Below are positions 23,301 through 37,839 of a DNA stretch of 64,000 bases, in pieces. The stretch comes from Diplolepis rosae (lineage: Eukaryota > Arthropoda > Insecta > Hymenoptera > Diplolepididae): assembly GCA_030998225.1 (NCBI GenBank), contig JAPYXD010000715.1, forward strand, positions 5,646,501 to 5,710,500, in the 5' to 3' direction. Positions within the stretch are counted from its first letter, which is position 1, and every line of letters begins with the position of its first letter. The notes under the pieces were generated by a model that worked only from the letters and a program-made list of their open reading frames with translations, was not told the origin of the DNA and did not search any database. A program made the translations under genes and the position numbers.

Positions 23301-26001
23301 CCCTTTGGCCATCTTAATGTTTAGCTCTCATCTTAACTTCCCTGAAGAAGCAGTATTTTAAGCACATGTAGTACTAGACATAATTTTTAGGATGTCGAGA
23401 CCTTAAAAATATCACCCGGGTATCTCAAAATTGGGTTCCCAGCTTGTCTTCCCGTGGGAAAAATATATTATAAACAGCTAGACTAATGTATTTAATTTTA
23501 GAATGACGGGACAGTAGAAATAACTTTTGGACATCTTAATGTTTAGCTCTCATCTTAACTTACCTGAAAGAGCAGTATTTTGAGCACATGTAGTATTATA
23601 CATAATGTTTAGGATGTCGAGACATTAAAAATATCACCCGGGTATCTCAAAATTGGGTTCCCAGCTTGACTTCCCGTAGGAAAAATATATTATAAACAGC
23701 TAAACTCCTGAATATAATTTTAGAATGACGGGTCCATAGAAATACATTTTGGCCATCTTAATGTTTAGCTCTCATCTTAACTTCCCTAAAGAAGCGGTAT
23801 TTTAAGCACATGGAGTACTGCATATCATTTTTAGAATGCTGGAATCTCTAAAATACCACTCAGTTATCATACATTTTAGTTCCTAGCTTAAGTTCCATTT
23901 GGAACATGTATTTTCAGCACATGTAGTACTAGACATAATTTTTAGAATGATTGGACCTTAAAAATATCACCCGCGCATCGAGAAATTGGGTTCCCAGCTT
24001 GACTTCCCGTAGGAAAAATAGATTATAAACAGCTAGACTCCTGAATTTAATTTTAGAATGACGGGACAGTAGAAATACCATTTGGCCATCTTAATGTTTA
24101 GCTCTCATCTGGACTTCCCTGAAGAAGCATTATTTTGAGCACTTCGACTACTACCTATCGTTTTTAAAATGCTGGAATCACCAAAATACCACCCAGATAT
24201 CATACATTTTACTTCCTAGCTTAAGTTCGCTTCGGACCATCTATTTTAAGCACATGGAGTACTAGGCATCACTTTTAGAATGATTGGACCTTAAAAATAT
24301 CCACCGGGTATCTCAAATTGAGGTTCCCAGCTTGACTTCCAGTAGGAAAAATATATTATTATCAGCTAGAATAATGTATTTAATTTTAGAATGACGGGAC
24401 AGTAGAATTACATTTTAAACATCTTAATGTTTAGCTCTCACCTTAACTTCCCTGAAGAAGCATTATTTTGAGCACTTCGACTACTACGTATCGTTTTTAA
24501 AAGGCTGGAATCACCAAAATACCACCCAGTAATCATACATTTTACTTCCTAGCTTAAGTTCACTTCGGAACATCTATTTTAAGCACATGGACTACTAGAC
24601 ATAATCTTTAGAATGACTGGACCTTAAAAATATCACCCGAGTATCTCAAATTGAGGTTCCCAGCTTGACTTCCAGTAGGAAAAATATATTATAAACAGCT
24701 AGAATAATGTATTTAATTTTAGAATGACGGGACAGTAGAATTACATTTTGGACATCTTAATGTTTAGCTCTCATCTTAACTTCCCTGAAGAAGCAGTATT
24801 TTAAGCACATGGACTACTAGACATAATCTTTAGAATGACTGGACCTTAAAAATATCACCCGCGTATCTCAAATTGAGGTTCCCAGCTTGACTTCCTGTAG
24901 GAAAAATATATTATAAACGGCTAGACTAATGTATTTAATTTTAGAATGACGGGACAGTAGAAGTACCATTTGTCCATCTTAATGTTTAGCTCTAATCTTA
25001 ACTTCCCTGAAGAAGGAGTATTTTAAGCACATGGAATACTAGACATAATTTTTAGGATGTCGAGACCTTAAAAATATCACCCGGGTATCACATTATTGGG
25101 TTTCCAGCTTGACTTCCCGTAGGAAAAATATATTATAAACAGCTAGACTAATGTATTTAATTTTAGAATGACGGGACAGTAGAAATACCTTTTGGACATC
25201 TTAATGTTTAGCTCTCATCTTAACTTCCCTGAAAGAGCAGTATTTTGAGCACATGTAATATTATACATAATTTTTAGGATGTCGAGACCTTAAAAATATC
25301 ACCCGGGTATCTCAAAATTGGGTTCCCAGCTTGACTTCCCGTAGGAAAAATATATTATAAACAGCTAGGCTCCTGAATTTAATTTTAGAATGACGGGGCC
25401 ATAGAATTACCCTTTGGACATCTTAATGTTTAGCTCTCATCTTAACTTCCCTAAAGATGCAGTATTTTAAGCACATGGAGTACTAGACATAATTTTTAGG
25501 ATGTCGAGACTTTAAAAATATCACCCGGGTATCTCAAAATTGGGTTCCCAGCTTGACTTCTGGTAGGAAAAATATATTATAAACGGCTAGACTAATGTAT
25601 TTAATTTTAGAATGACGGGACAGTAGAAATACCATTTGTCCATCTTAATGTTTAGCTCTAATCTAAACTTCCCTGAAAGAGCAGTATTTTGAGCACATGT
25701 AGTATTATACATAATTTTTAGGATGTCGAGACCTTAAAAATATCACCCGGGTATCTCAAAATTGGGTTCCCAGCTTGACTTCCCGTAGGAAAAATATATT
25801 ATAAACAGCTAGACTCCTGAATTTAATTTTAGAATGACGGGACCATAGAATTACCCTTTGGCCATCTTAATGTTTAGCTCTCATCTTAACTTCCCTGAAG
25901 AATCAGTATTTTAAGCACATGGAGTACTAGACATAATTTTTAGGATGTCGAGACCTTAAAAATATCACCCGGGTATCTCAAAATTGGGTTCCCCGCTTGA
26001 C
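20340..26001 (+). repeat. 5.66-kb mixed HOR, copy 1
   Basis: The segment 20340-26001 is followed by a near-identical copy at 26002-31662. Landmarks keep a spacing of 5,661-5,662 bp: AAGAAGCATTG at 21793 and 27454, CTAAACTCCTGAATATAAT at 23700 and 29361, and the B end TTCCCCGCTTGACTTCTGG that closes each copy. 5,661 is exactly 51 x 111, so the HOR is 51 subunits long. It contains both monomer classes and both A lineages. The first 1.3 kb also matches 10593-11924, so this HOR grew out of the mixed block seen earlier. Confidence 0.88.
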
Positions 26002-29000
26002 TTCTGGTAGGAAAAATATATTATAAACGGCTAGACTAATGTATTTAATTTTAGAATGACGGGAAAGTAGAAATACCTTTTGGCCATCTTAATGTACAGA
26101 TCTCATCTTAACTTCCCTGAAGGAGCAGTATTTTCAGCACTTCGACTACTACGTATCGTTTTTAAAAGGCTGGAATCACCAAAATACCACCCAGTAATCA
26201 TACATTTTACTTCCTAGCTTAAGTTCGCTTCGGACCATCTATTTTAAGCACATGGAGTACTAGGCATCACTTTTAGCATGATTGGACCTTAAAAATATCC
26301 ACAGGGTATCTCAAATTGAGGTTCCCAGCTTGACTTCCAGTAGGAAAAATATATTATAAACAGCTAGAATAATGTATTTAATTTTAGAATGACGGGACAG
26401 TAGAATTACATTTTGGACATCTTAATGTTTAGCTCTCACCTTAACTTCCCTGAAGAAGCATTATTTTGAGCACTTCGACTACTACGTATCGTTTTTAAAA
26501 GGCTGGAATCACCAAAATACCACCCAGTAATCATACATTTTACTTCCTAGCTTAAGTTCACTTCGGAACATCTATTTTAAGCACATGGACTACTAGACAT
26601 AATCTTTAGAATGACTGGACCTTAAAAATATCCACCGGGTATCTCAAATTGAGGTTCCCAGCTTGACTTCCAGTAGGAAAAATATTTTATAAACAGCTAG
26701 ACTAATGTATTTAATTTTAGAATGACGGGACAGTAGAAATACCTTTTGGACATCTTAATGTTTAGCTCTCATCTTAACTTCCCTGAAAGAGCAGTATTTT
26801 AAGCACATGTAGTATTATACATAATTTTTAGGATGTCGAGACCTTAAAAATATCACCCGGGTATCTCAAAATTGGGTTCCCAGCTTGTCTTCCCGTGGGA
26901 AGAATATATTATGAACAGCTAGACTCCTGAATTCAATTTTAGAATGTCGGGACAGTAGAAATACCCTTTGGCCATCTTAATGTTTATCTCTCATCTTAAC
27001 TTCCCTGAACGAACAGTATTTTAAGCACATGGAGTACTAGACATAATTTTTAGCATGTCGAGACCTTAAAAATATCACCCGGGTAACTGAAAATTGGGTT
27101 CCCAGCTTGACTTCCCGTAGGAAAAATATAATATAAACAGCTAGACTAATGTATTTAATTTTAGAATGACGGGACAGTAGAAATAACATTTGGACATCTT
27201 AATGTTTAGCTCTCATCTTAACTTCCCTGAAAGAGCAGTATTTTGAGCACATGTAGTATTATACATAATTTTTAGGATGTCGAGACCTTAAAAATATCAC
27301 CCGGGTATCTCAAAATTGGGTTCCCAGCTTGACTTCCCGTAGGAAAAATATATTATAAACAGCTAGACTCCTGAATTTAATTTTAGAATGACGGGACAGT
27401 AGAAATACCATTTGGCCATCTTAATGTTTAGCTCTCCTCTGAACTTCCCTAAAGAAGCATTGTTTTGAGCACTTCGACTACTACGTATCGTTTTTAAAAG
27501 GCTGGAATCACCAAAATACCACCCAGTAATCATACATTTTACTTCCTAGCTTAAGTTCGCTTCGGACCATCTATTTTAAGCACATGGAGTACTAGGCATC
27601 ACTTTTAGCATGATTGGACCTTAAAAATATCCACCGGGTATCTCAAATTGAGGTTCCCAGCTTGACTTCCAGTAGGAAAAATATTTTATAAACAGCTAGA
27701 CTAATGTATTTAATTTTAGAATGACGGGACAGTAGAATTACATTTTGGACATCTTAATGTTTAGCTCTCATCTTAACTTCCCTGAAGAAGCAGTATTTTG
27801 AGCACTTCGACTACTATGTATCGTTTTTAAAAGGCTGGAATCACCAAAATACCACCCAGTAATCATACATTTTACTTCCTAGCTTAAGTTCGCTTCGGAC
27901 CATCTATTTTAAGCACATGGAGTACTAGGCATCACTTTTAGAATGATTGGACCTTAAAAATATCCACCGGGTATCTCAAATTGAGGTTCCCAGCTTGACT
28001 TCCAGTAGGAAAAATATATTATAAACAGCTAGAATCCTGAATTTAATTTTAGAATGACGGGACAGTAGAAATACCATTTGGCCATCTTAATGTTTAGCTC
28101 TCCTCTGAACTTCCCTAAAGAAGCATTGTTTTGAGCACTTCGACTACTACGTATCGTTTTTAAAAGGCTGGAATCACCAAAATACCACCCAGTAATCATA
28201 CATTTTACTTCCTAGCTTAAGTTCACTTCGGAACATCTATTTTAAGCACATGGACTACTAGACATAATCTTTAGAATGACTGGACCTTAAAAATATCACC
28301 CGAGTATCTCAAATTGAGGTTCCCAGCTTGACTTCCAGTAGGAAAAATATATTAAAAACAGCTAGACTCCTGAATTTAATTTTAGAATGACGGGACCATA
28401 GAATTACATTTTGGACATCTTAATGTTTAGCTCTCATCTTAACTTCCCTGAAGAAGTAGTATTTTGAGCACTTCGACTACTATGTATCGTTTTTAAAAGG
28501 CTGGAATCACCAAAATACCACCCAGTAATCATACATTTTACTTCCTAGCTTAAGTTCACTTCGGAACATCTATTTTAAGCACATGGACTACTAGACATAA
28601 TCTTTAGAATGACTGGACCTTAAAAATGTCACCCGAGTATCTCAAATTGAGGTTCCCAGCTTGACTTCCCGTAGGAAAAATATAGTAAAAACAGCTAGAC
28701 TCCTGAATTTAATTTTAGAATGACGGGAACATAGAATTACCTTTTGGCCATCTTAATGTTTAGCTCTCATCTTAACTTCCCTGAAGAAGCAGTATTTTAA
28801 GCACATGTAGTACTAGACATAATCTTTAGAATGACTGGACCTTAAAAATATCACCCGGGTATCTCAAATTGGTGTTCCCAGCTTGACATCCTGTAGGAAA
28901 AATATATTATAAACAGCTAGACTCCTGAATTTAATTTTAGAATGTCGGGACAGTAGAAATACCCTTTGGCCATCTTAATGTTTAGCTCTCATCTTAACTT

Positions 29001-31662
29001 CCCTGAAGAAGCAGTATTTTAAGCACATGTAGTACTAGACATAATTTTTAGGATGTCGAGACCTTAAAAATATCACCCGGGTATCTCAAAATTGGGTTCC
29101 CAGCTTGTCTTCCCGTGGGAAAAATATATTATAAACAGCTAGACTAATGTATTTAATTTTAGAATGACGGGACAGTAGAAATAACTTTTGGACATCTTAA
29201 TGTTTAGCTATCATCTTAACTTACCTGAAAGAGCAGTATTTTGAGCACATGTAGTATTATACATAATGTTTAGGATGTCGAGACATTAAAAATATCACCC
29301 GGGTATCTCAAAATTGGGTTCCCAGCTTGACTTCCCGTAGGAAAAATATATTATAAACAGCTAAACTCCTGAATATAATTTTAGAATGACGGGTCCATAG
29401 AAATACATTTTGGCCATCTTAATGTTTAGCTCTCATCTTAACTTCCCTAAAGAAGCGGTATTTTAAGCACATGGAGTACTGCATATCATTTTTAGAATGC
29501 TGGAATCTCTAAAATACCACTCAGTTATCATACATTTTAGTTCCTAGCTTAAGTTCCATTTGGAACATGTATTTTCAGCACATGTAGTACTAGACATAAT
29601 TTTTAGAATGATTGGACCTTAAAAATATCACCCGCGTATTGAGAAATTGGGTTCCCAGCTTGACTTCCCGTAGGAAAAATAGATTATAAACAGCTAGACT
29701 CCTGAATTTAATTTTAGAATGACGGGACAGTAGAAATACCATTTGGCCATCTTAATGTTTAGCTCTCATCTGAACTTCCCTGAAGAAGCATTATTTTGAG
29801 CACTTCGACTACTACCTATCGTTTTTAAAATGCTGGAATCACCAAAATACCACCCAGATATCATACATTTTACTTCCTAGCTTAAGTTCGCTTCGGACCA
29901 TCTATTTTAAGCACATGGAGTACTAGGCATCACTTTTAGAATGATTGGACCTTAAAAATATCCACCGGGTATCTCAAATTGAGGTTCCCAGCTTGACTTC
30001 CAGTAGGAAAAATATATTATAAACTGCTAGAATAATGTATTTAATTTTAGAATGACGGGACAGTAGAATTACATTTTGGACATCTTAATGTTTAGCTCTC
30101 ACCTTAACTTCCCTGAAGAAGCATTATTTTGAGCACTTCGACTACTACGTATCGTTTTTAAAAGGCTGGAATCACCAAAATACCACCCAGTAATCATACA
30201 TTTTACTTCCTAGCTTAAGTTCACTTCGGAACATCTATTTTAAGCACATGGACTACTAGACATAATCTTTAGAATGACTGGACCTTAAAAATATCACCCG
30301 AGTATCTCAAATTGAGGTTCCCAGCTTGACTTCCAGTAGGAAAAATATATTATAAACAGCTAGAATAATGTATTTAATTTTAGAATGACGGGACAGTAGA
30401 ATTACATTTTGGACATCTTAATGTTTAGCTCTCATCTTAACTTCCCTGAAGAAGCAGTATTTTAAGCACATGGACTACTAGACATAATCTTTAGAATGAC
30501 TGGACCTTAAAAATATCACCCGCGTATCTCAAATTGAGGTTCCCAGCTTGACTTCCTGTAGGAAAAATATATTATAAACGGCTAGACTAATGTATTTAAT
30601 TTTAGAATGACGGGACAGTAGAAGTACCATTTGTCCATCTTAATGTTTAGCTCTAATCTTAACTTCCCTGAAGAAGGAGTATTTTAAGCACATGGAATAC
30701 TAGACATAATTTTTAGGATGTCGAGACCTTAAAAATATCACCCGGGTATCACATTATTGGGTTTCCAGCTTGACTTCCCGTAGGAAAAATATATTATAAA
30801 CAGCTAGACTAATGTATTTAATTTTAGAATGACGGGACAGTAGAAATACCTTTTGGACATCTTAATGTTTAGCTCTCATCTTAACTTCCCTGAAAGAGCA
30901 GTATTTTGAGCACATGTAATATTATACATAATTTTTAGGATGTCGAGACCTTAAAAATATCACCCGGGTATCTCAAAATTGGGTTCCCAGCTTGACTTCC
31001 CGTAGGAAAAATATATTATAAACAGCTAGGCTCCTGAATTTAATTTTAGAATGACGGGGCCATAGAATTACCCTTTGGACATCTTAATGTTTAGCTCTCA
31101 TCTTAACTTCCCTGAAGATGCAGTATTTTAAGCACATGGAGTACTAGACATAATTTTTAGGATGTCGAGACTTTAAAAATATCACCCGGGTATCTCAAAA
31201 TTGGGTTCCCAGCTTGACTTCTGGTAGGAAAAATATATTATAAACGGCTAGACTAATGTATTTAATTTTAGAATGACGGGACAGTAGAAATACCATTTGT
31301 CCATCTTAATGTTTAGCTCTAATCTAAACTTCCCTGAAAGAGCAGTATTTTGAGCACATGTAGTATTATACATAATTTTTAGGATGTCGAGACCTTAAAA
31401 ATATCACCCGGGTATCTCAAAATTGGGTTCCCAGCTTGACTTCCCGTAGGAAAAATATATTATAAACAGCTAGACTCCTGAATTTAATTTTAGAATGACG
31501 GGACCATAGAATTACCCTTTGGCCATCTTAATGTTTAGCTCTCATCTTAACTTCCCTGAAGAATCAGTATTTTAAGCACATGGAGTACTAGACATAATTT
31601 TTAGGATGTCGAGACCTTAAAAATATCACCCGGGTATCTCAAAATTGGGTTCCCCGCTTGAC
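26002..31662 (+). repeat. 5.66-kb mixed HOR, copy 2
   Basis: This is the downstream partner of 20340-26001. Small differences include GTATTGAG (29638) for GCATCGAG (23965), TAAACTGCTAG (30022) for TTATCAGCTAG (24357), and TAGCTATCATC (29206) for TAGCTCTCATC. It ends with TTCCCCGCTTGACTTCTGG just before 31680. Its distal half (from about 28.4 kb) is found again in the next copy at an offset of about 7,049 bp. Confidence 0.87.
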
Positions 31663-32478
31663 TTCTGGTAGGAAAAATATATTATAAACGGCTAGACTAA
31701 TGTATTTAATTTTAGAATGACGGGAAAGTAGAAATACCTTTTGGCCAACTTAATGTTTAGCTCTCATCTTAACTTCCCTAAAGAAGCGGTATTTTAAGCA
31801 CATGGAGTACTGCATATCATTTTTAGAATGCTGGAATCTCTAAAATACCACTCAGTTATCATACATTTCAGTTCTCAGCTCCAGTTCCCTTTGGAACATG
31901 TATTTTCAGCACATGTAGTACTAGACATAATTTTTAGAATGATTGGAACTTAAAAATATCACCCGCGTATCGAGAAATTGGGTTCCCAGCTTGACTTCCC
32001 GTAGGAAAAATATATTATAAACAGCTAGACTAATGTATTTAATTTTAGAATGACGGGAAAGTAGAAATACCTTTTGGCCATCTTAATGTTTAGCTCTCAT
32101 CTTAACTTCCCTGAAAGAGCAGTATTTTGAGCACATGTAGTATTATACATAATTTTTAGGATGTCGAGACCTTAAAAATATCACCCGGGTATCTCAAAAT
32201 TGGGTTCCCAGCTTGACTTCCCGTAGGAAAAATATTTTATAAACAGCTAGACTCCTGAATTTAATTTTAGAATGACGGGAACATAGAATTACGTTTTGGC
32301 CATCTTAATGTTTAGCTCTCATCTTAACTTCCCTTAAGAAGCAGTATTTTAAGCACATGTAGTACTAGACATAATTTTTAGGATGTCGAGACCTTAAAAA
32401 TATCACCCGGGTATCTCAAAATTGGGTTCCCAGCTTGACTTCCCGGAGGAAAAATATATTATAAACAGCTAGACTCCT

Positions 32479-32490
32479 GAATTTAGCTCT
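32479..32490 (+). other. 51-bp deletion junction in subunit C, copy 1 of 3
   Basis: GAATTTA is joined directly to GCTCTC. Intact copies at 49.74, 54.07 and 60.17 kb have 51 more bases between a first TTTA and a second TTTA just before GCTCTC. The deletion removed one of these short direct repeats and the sequence between them. The truncated C subunit is followed by an A2 subunit. Confidence 0.88.
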
Positions 32491-33845
32491 CATCTGAACT
32501 TCCCTGAAGAAGCAGTATTTTGAGCACTTCGACTATGACGTATCGTTTTTAAAATGCTGGAATCACCAAAATACCACCCAGTTATCATACATTTTACTTC
32601 CTAGCTTAAGTTCTCTTCGGAACATGTATTTTCAGCACATGTAGTACTAGACATCATTTTTAGAATGACTGGACCTTAAAAATATCCACCGGGTATCTAG
32701 AAATGGGGTCCCAGCTTGATTTCCAGTAGGAAAAATATATTATAAACAGCTAGAATAATGTATTTAATTTTAGAATGACGGGACAGTAGAATTACCTTTT
32801 GGACATCTTAATGTTTAGCTCTCATCTTAACTTCCCTAAAGAAGCAGTATTTTGAGCACATGGACTACTAGACATAATCTTTAGAATGACTGGACCTTAA
32901 AAATATCACCCCCGTATCTCAAATTGAGGTTCCCAGCTTGACTTCCTGTAGGGAAAATATATTATAAACGGCTAGACTAATGTATTTAATTTTAGAATGA
33001 CGGGACAGTAGAAGTACCATTTGTCCATCTTAATGTTTAGCTCTAATCTTAACTTCCCTGAAGAAGGAGTATTTTAAGCACATGGAATACTAGACATAAT
33101 TTTTAGCATGTCGAGACCTTAAAAATATCACCCGGGTATCTCAAAATTGGGTTCCCAGCTTGACGTCCCGTAGGAAAAACATATTATAAACGGCTAGACT
33201 AATGTATTTGATTTTAGAATGACGGGACAGTAGAAATAACTTTTGGACATCTTAATGTTTAGCTCTCATCTTAACTTACCTGAAAGAGCAGTATTTTGAG
33301 CACATGTAGTATTATACATAATGTTTAGGATGTCGAGACCTTAAAAATATCACCCGGGTATCTCAAAATTGGGTTCCCAGCTTGACTTCCCGTAGGAAAA
33401 ATATATTATAAACAGCTAGACTCCTGAACTTAATTTTAGAATGACGGGACCTTAGAAATACCTTTTGGCCATCTTAATGTTTAGCTCTCATCTTAACTTC
33501 CCTGAAGAAGCAGTATTTTGAGCACATGGAGTACTGCATATCATTTTTAGAATGCTGGAATCTCTAAAATACCACTCAGTTATCATACATTTCAGTTCTC
33601 AGCTCCAGTTACCTTTGGAACATGTATTTTCAGCACATGTAGTACTAGACATAATTTTTAGAATGATTGGACCTTAAAAATATCACCCGCGTATCGAGAA
33701 ATTGGGTTCCCAGCTTGACTTCCCGTAGGAAAAATATATTATAAACAGCTAGACTCCTGAATTTAATTTTAGAATGACGGGACAGTAGAAATACCATTTG
33801 GCCATCTTAATGCTTAGCTCTCATCTGAACTTCCCTGAAGAAGCA

Positions 33846-33960
33846 GTATTTTGAGCACTTCGACTATGACGTATCGTTTTTAAAATGCTGGAATCACCAA
33901 AATACCACTCAGTTATCATACATTTCAGTTCTCAGCTTAAGTTCGCTTCGGACCATCTAT
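33846..33960 (+). other. Mosaic A subunit: A2 with a short A1 tract
   Basis: The subunit starts and ends as A2 (AGCACTTCGACTATGACGTA at the start, TTCGCTTCGGACCATC at the end). Its middle, about 33907-33937, reads CTCAGTTATCATACATTTCAG TTCTCAGCT as in A1. An A1 tract of about 30-35 bp bounded by A2 on both sides is the pattern left by gene conversion or two close exchanges. Confidence 0.78.
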
Positions 33961-36900
33961 TTTAAGCACATGGAGTACTAGGCATCACTTTTAGAATGAT
34001 TGGACCTTAAAAATATCCACCGGGTATCTAGAAATGGGGTCCCAGCTTGATTTCCAGTAGGAAAAATATATTATAAACAGCTAGAATAATGTATTTAATT
34101 TTAGAATGACGGGACAGTAGAATTACATTTTGGACATCTTGATGTTTAGCTCTCATCTTAACTTCCCTGAAGAAGCAGTATTTTAAGCACATGGACTACT
34201 AGACATAATCTTTAGAATGACTGGACCTTAAAAATATCACCCGGGTATCTCATTATTGGGTTCCCAGCTTGACTTCCCGTAGGAAAAATATATTATAAAC
34301 AGCTAGACTAATGTATTTAATTTTAGAATGACGGGACAGTAGAAATACCTTTTGGACATCTTAATGTTTAGCTCTCATCTTAACTTCCGTGAAAGAGCAG
34401 TATTTTAAGCACATGTAGTATTATACATAATTTTTAGGATGTCGAGACCTTAAAAATATCACCCGGGTATCTCAAAATTGGGTTCCCAGCTTGACTTCCC
34501 GTAGGAAAAATATATTATAAACAGCTAGACTCCTGAATTTAATTTTAGAATGTCGGGACCATAGAATTACCCTTTGGCCATCTTAATCTTCAGATCTCAT
34601 CTTAACTTCCCTGAAGAAGCAGTATTTTGAGCACATGGAGTACTGCATATCATTTTTAGAATGCTGGAATATCTAAAATACCACTCAGTTATCATACATT
34701 TCAGTTCTCAGCTCCAGTTCCCTTTGGAACATGTATTTTCAGCACATGTAGTACTAGACATAATTTTCAGAATGATTGGACCTTAAAAATATCACCCGCG
34801 TATCGAGAAATTGGGTTCCCAGCTTGACTTCCCGTAGGAAAAATATATTATAAACAGATAGACTCCTGAATTTAATTTTAGAATGACGGGACAGTAGAAA
34901 TACCATTTGGCCATCTTAATGTTTAGCTCTCATCTGAACTTCCCTGAAGAAGCAGTATTTTGAGCACTTCGACTACTACGTATCGTTTTTAAAATGCTGG
35001 AATCACCAAAATACCACCCAGATATCATACATTTTACTTCCTAGCTTAAGTTCGCTTCGGACCATCTATTTTAAGCACATGGAGTACTAGGCATCACTTT
35101 TAGAATGATTGGACATTAAAAATATCACCCGGGTATCGAGAAATGGGGTCCCAGCTTGATTTCCAGTAGGAAAAATATATTATAAACAGCTAGAATAATG
35201 TATTTAATTTTAGAATGACGGGACAGTAGAATTACATTTTGGACATCTGAATGTTTAGCTCTCATCTTAACTTCCCTGAAGAAGCAGTATTTTAAGCACA
35301 TGGACTACTAGACATAATCTTTAGAATGACTGGACCTTAAAAATATCCACCGGGTATCTAGAAATGGGGTCCCAGCTTGATTTCCAGTAGGAAAAATATA
35401 TTATAAACAGCTAGACTCCTGAATTTAATTTTAGAATGACGGGAACATAGAATTACCTTTTGGCCATCTTAATGTTTAGCTCTCATCTTAACTTCCCTGA
35501 AGAAGCAGTATTTTGAGCACTTCGACTACTATGTATCGTTTTTAAAAGGCTGGAATCACCAAAATACCACCCAGTAATCATACATTTTACTTCCTAGCTT
35601 AAGTTCACTTCGGAACATCTATTTTAAGCACATGGACTACTAGACATAATCTTTAGAATGACTGGACCTTAAAAATGTCACCCGAGTATCTCAAATTGAG
35701 GTTCCCAGCTTGACTTCCCGTAGGAAAAATATAGTAAAAACAGCTAGACTCCTGAATTTAATTTTAGAATGACGGGAACATAGAATTACCTTTTGGCCAT
35801 CTTAATGTTTAGCTCTCATCTTAACTTCCCTGAAGAAGCAGTATTTTAAGCACATGTAGTACTAGACATAATCTTTAGAATGACTGGACCTTAAAAATAT
35901 CACCCGAGTATCTCAAATTGAGGTTACCAGCTTGACATACTGTAGGAAAAATATATTATAAACAGCTAGACTCCTGAATTTAATTTTAGAATGTCGGGAC
36001 AGTAGAAATACCCTTTGGCCATCTTAATGTTTTAGCTCTAATCTTAACTTCCCTGAAGAAGCAGTATTTTAAGCACATGTAGTACTAGACATAATTTTTA
36101 GGATGTCGAGACCTTAAAAATATCACCCGGGTATCTCAAAATTGGGTTCCCAGCTTGTCTTCCCGTGGGAAAAATATATTATAAACAGCTAGACTAATGT
36201 ATTTAATTTTAGAATGACGGGACAGTAGAAATAACTTTTGGACATCTTAATGTTTAGCTATCATCTTAACTTACCTGAAAGAGCAGTATTTTGAGCACAT
36301 GTAGTATTATACATAATGTTTAGGATGTCGAGACATTAAAAATATCACCCGGGTATCTCAAAATTGGGTTCCCAGCTTGACTTCCCGTAGGAAAAATATA
36401 TTATAAACAGCTAAACTCCTGAATATAATTTTAGAATGACGGGTCCATAGAAATACATTTTGGCCATCTTAATGTTTAGCTCTCATCTTAACTTCCCTAA
36501 AGAAGCGGTATTTTAAGCACATGGAGTACTGCATATCATTTTTAGAATGCTGGAATCTCTAAAATACCACTCAGTTATCATACATTTTAGTTCCTAGCTT
36601 AAGTTCCATTTGGAACATGTATTTTCAGCACATGTAGTACTAGACATAATTTTTAGAATGATTGGACCTTAAAAATATCACCCGCGTATTGAGAAATTGG
36701 GTTCCCAGCTTGACTTCCCGTAGGAAAAATAGATTATAAACAGCTAGACTCCTGAATTTAATTTTAGAATGACGGGACAGTAGAAATACCATTTGGCCAT
36801 CTTAATGTTTAGCTCTCATCTGAACTTCCCTGAAGAAGCATTATTTTGAGCACTTCGACTACTACCTATCGTTTTTAAAATGCTGGAATCACCAAAATAC

Positions 36901-37812
36901 CACCCAGATATCATACATTTTACTTCCTAGCTTAAGTTCGCTTCGGACCATCTATTTTAAGCACATGGAGTACTAGGCATCACTTTTAGAATGATTGGAC
37001 CTTAAAAATATCCACCGGGTATCTCAAATTGAGGTTCCCAGCTTGACTTCCAGTAGGAAAAATATATTATAAACAGCTAGAATAATGTATTTAATTTTAG
37101 AATGACGGGACAGTAGAATTACATTTTGGACATCTTAATGTTTAGCTCTCATCTTAACTTCCCTGAAGAAGCAGTATTTTAAGCACATGGACTACTAGAC
37201 ATAATCTTTAGAATGACTGGACCTTAAAAATATCACCCGCGTATCTCAAATTGAGGTTCCCAGCTTGACTTCCTGTAGGAAAAATATATTATAAACGGCT
37301 AGACTAATGTATTTAATTTTAGAATGACGGGACAGTAGAAGTACCATTTGTCCATCTTAATGTTTAGCTCTAATCTTAACTTCCCTGAAGAAGGAGTATT
37401 TTAAGCACATGGAATACTAGACATAATTTTTAGGATGTCGAGACCTTAAAAATATCACCCGGGTATCACATTATTGGGTTTCCAGCTTGACTTCCCGTAG
37501 GAAAAATATATTATAAACAGCTAGACTAATGTATTTAATTTTAGAATGACGGGACAGTAGAAATACCTTTTGGACATCTTAATGTTTAGCTCTCATCTTA
37601 ACTTCCCTGAAAGAGCAGTATTTTGAGCACATGTAATATTATACATAATTTTTAGGATGTCGAGACCTTAAAAATATCACCCGGGTATCTCAAAATTGGG
37701 TTCCCAGCTTGACTTCCCGTAGGAAAAATATATTATAAACAGCTAGGCTCCTGAATTTAATTTTAGAATGACGGGGCCATAGAATTACCCTTTGGACATC
37801 TTAATGTTTAGC

Positions 37813-37839
37813 TCTCGTCTCTTCCCCGTAGCTTCTGTA
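37813..37839 (+). other. Scrambled patch in subunit C
   Basis: After TTTAGCTCT the expected CATCTTAACTTCCCTGAAGA is replaced by CGTCTCTTCCCCGTAGCTTC, followed by the normal TATTTTAAGC. The patch is a few bases shorter than the consensus and does not match its reverse complement. The equivalent places at 25440, 31100 and 56350 are normal. It could be a local template-switch event or an assembly error. Confidence 0.75.
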
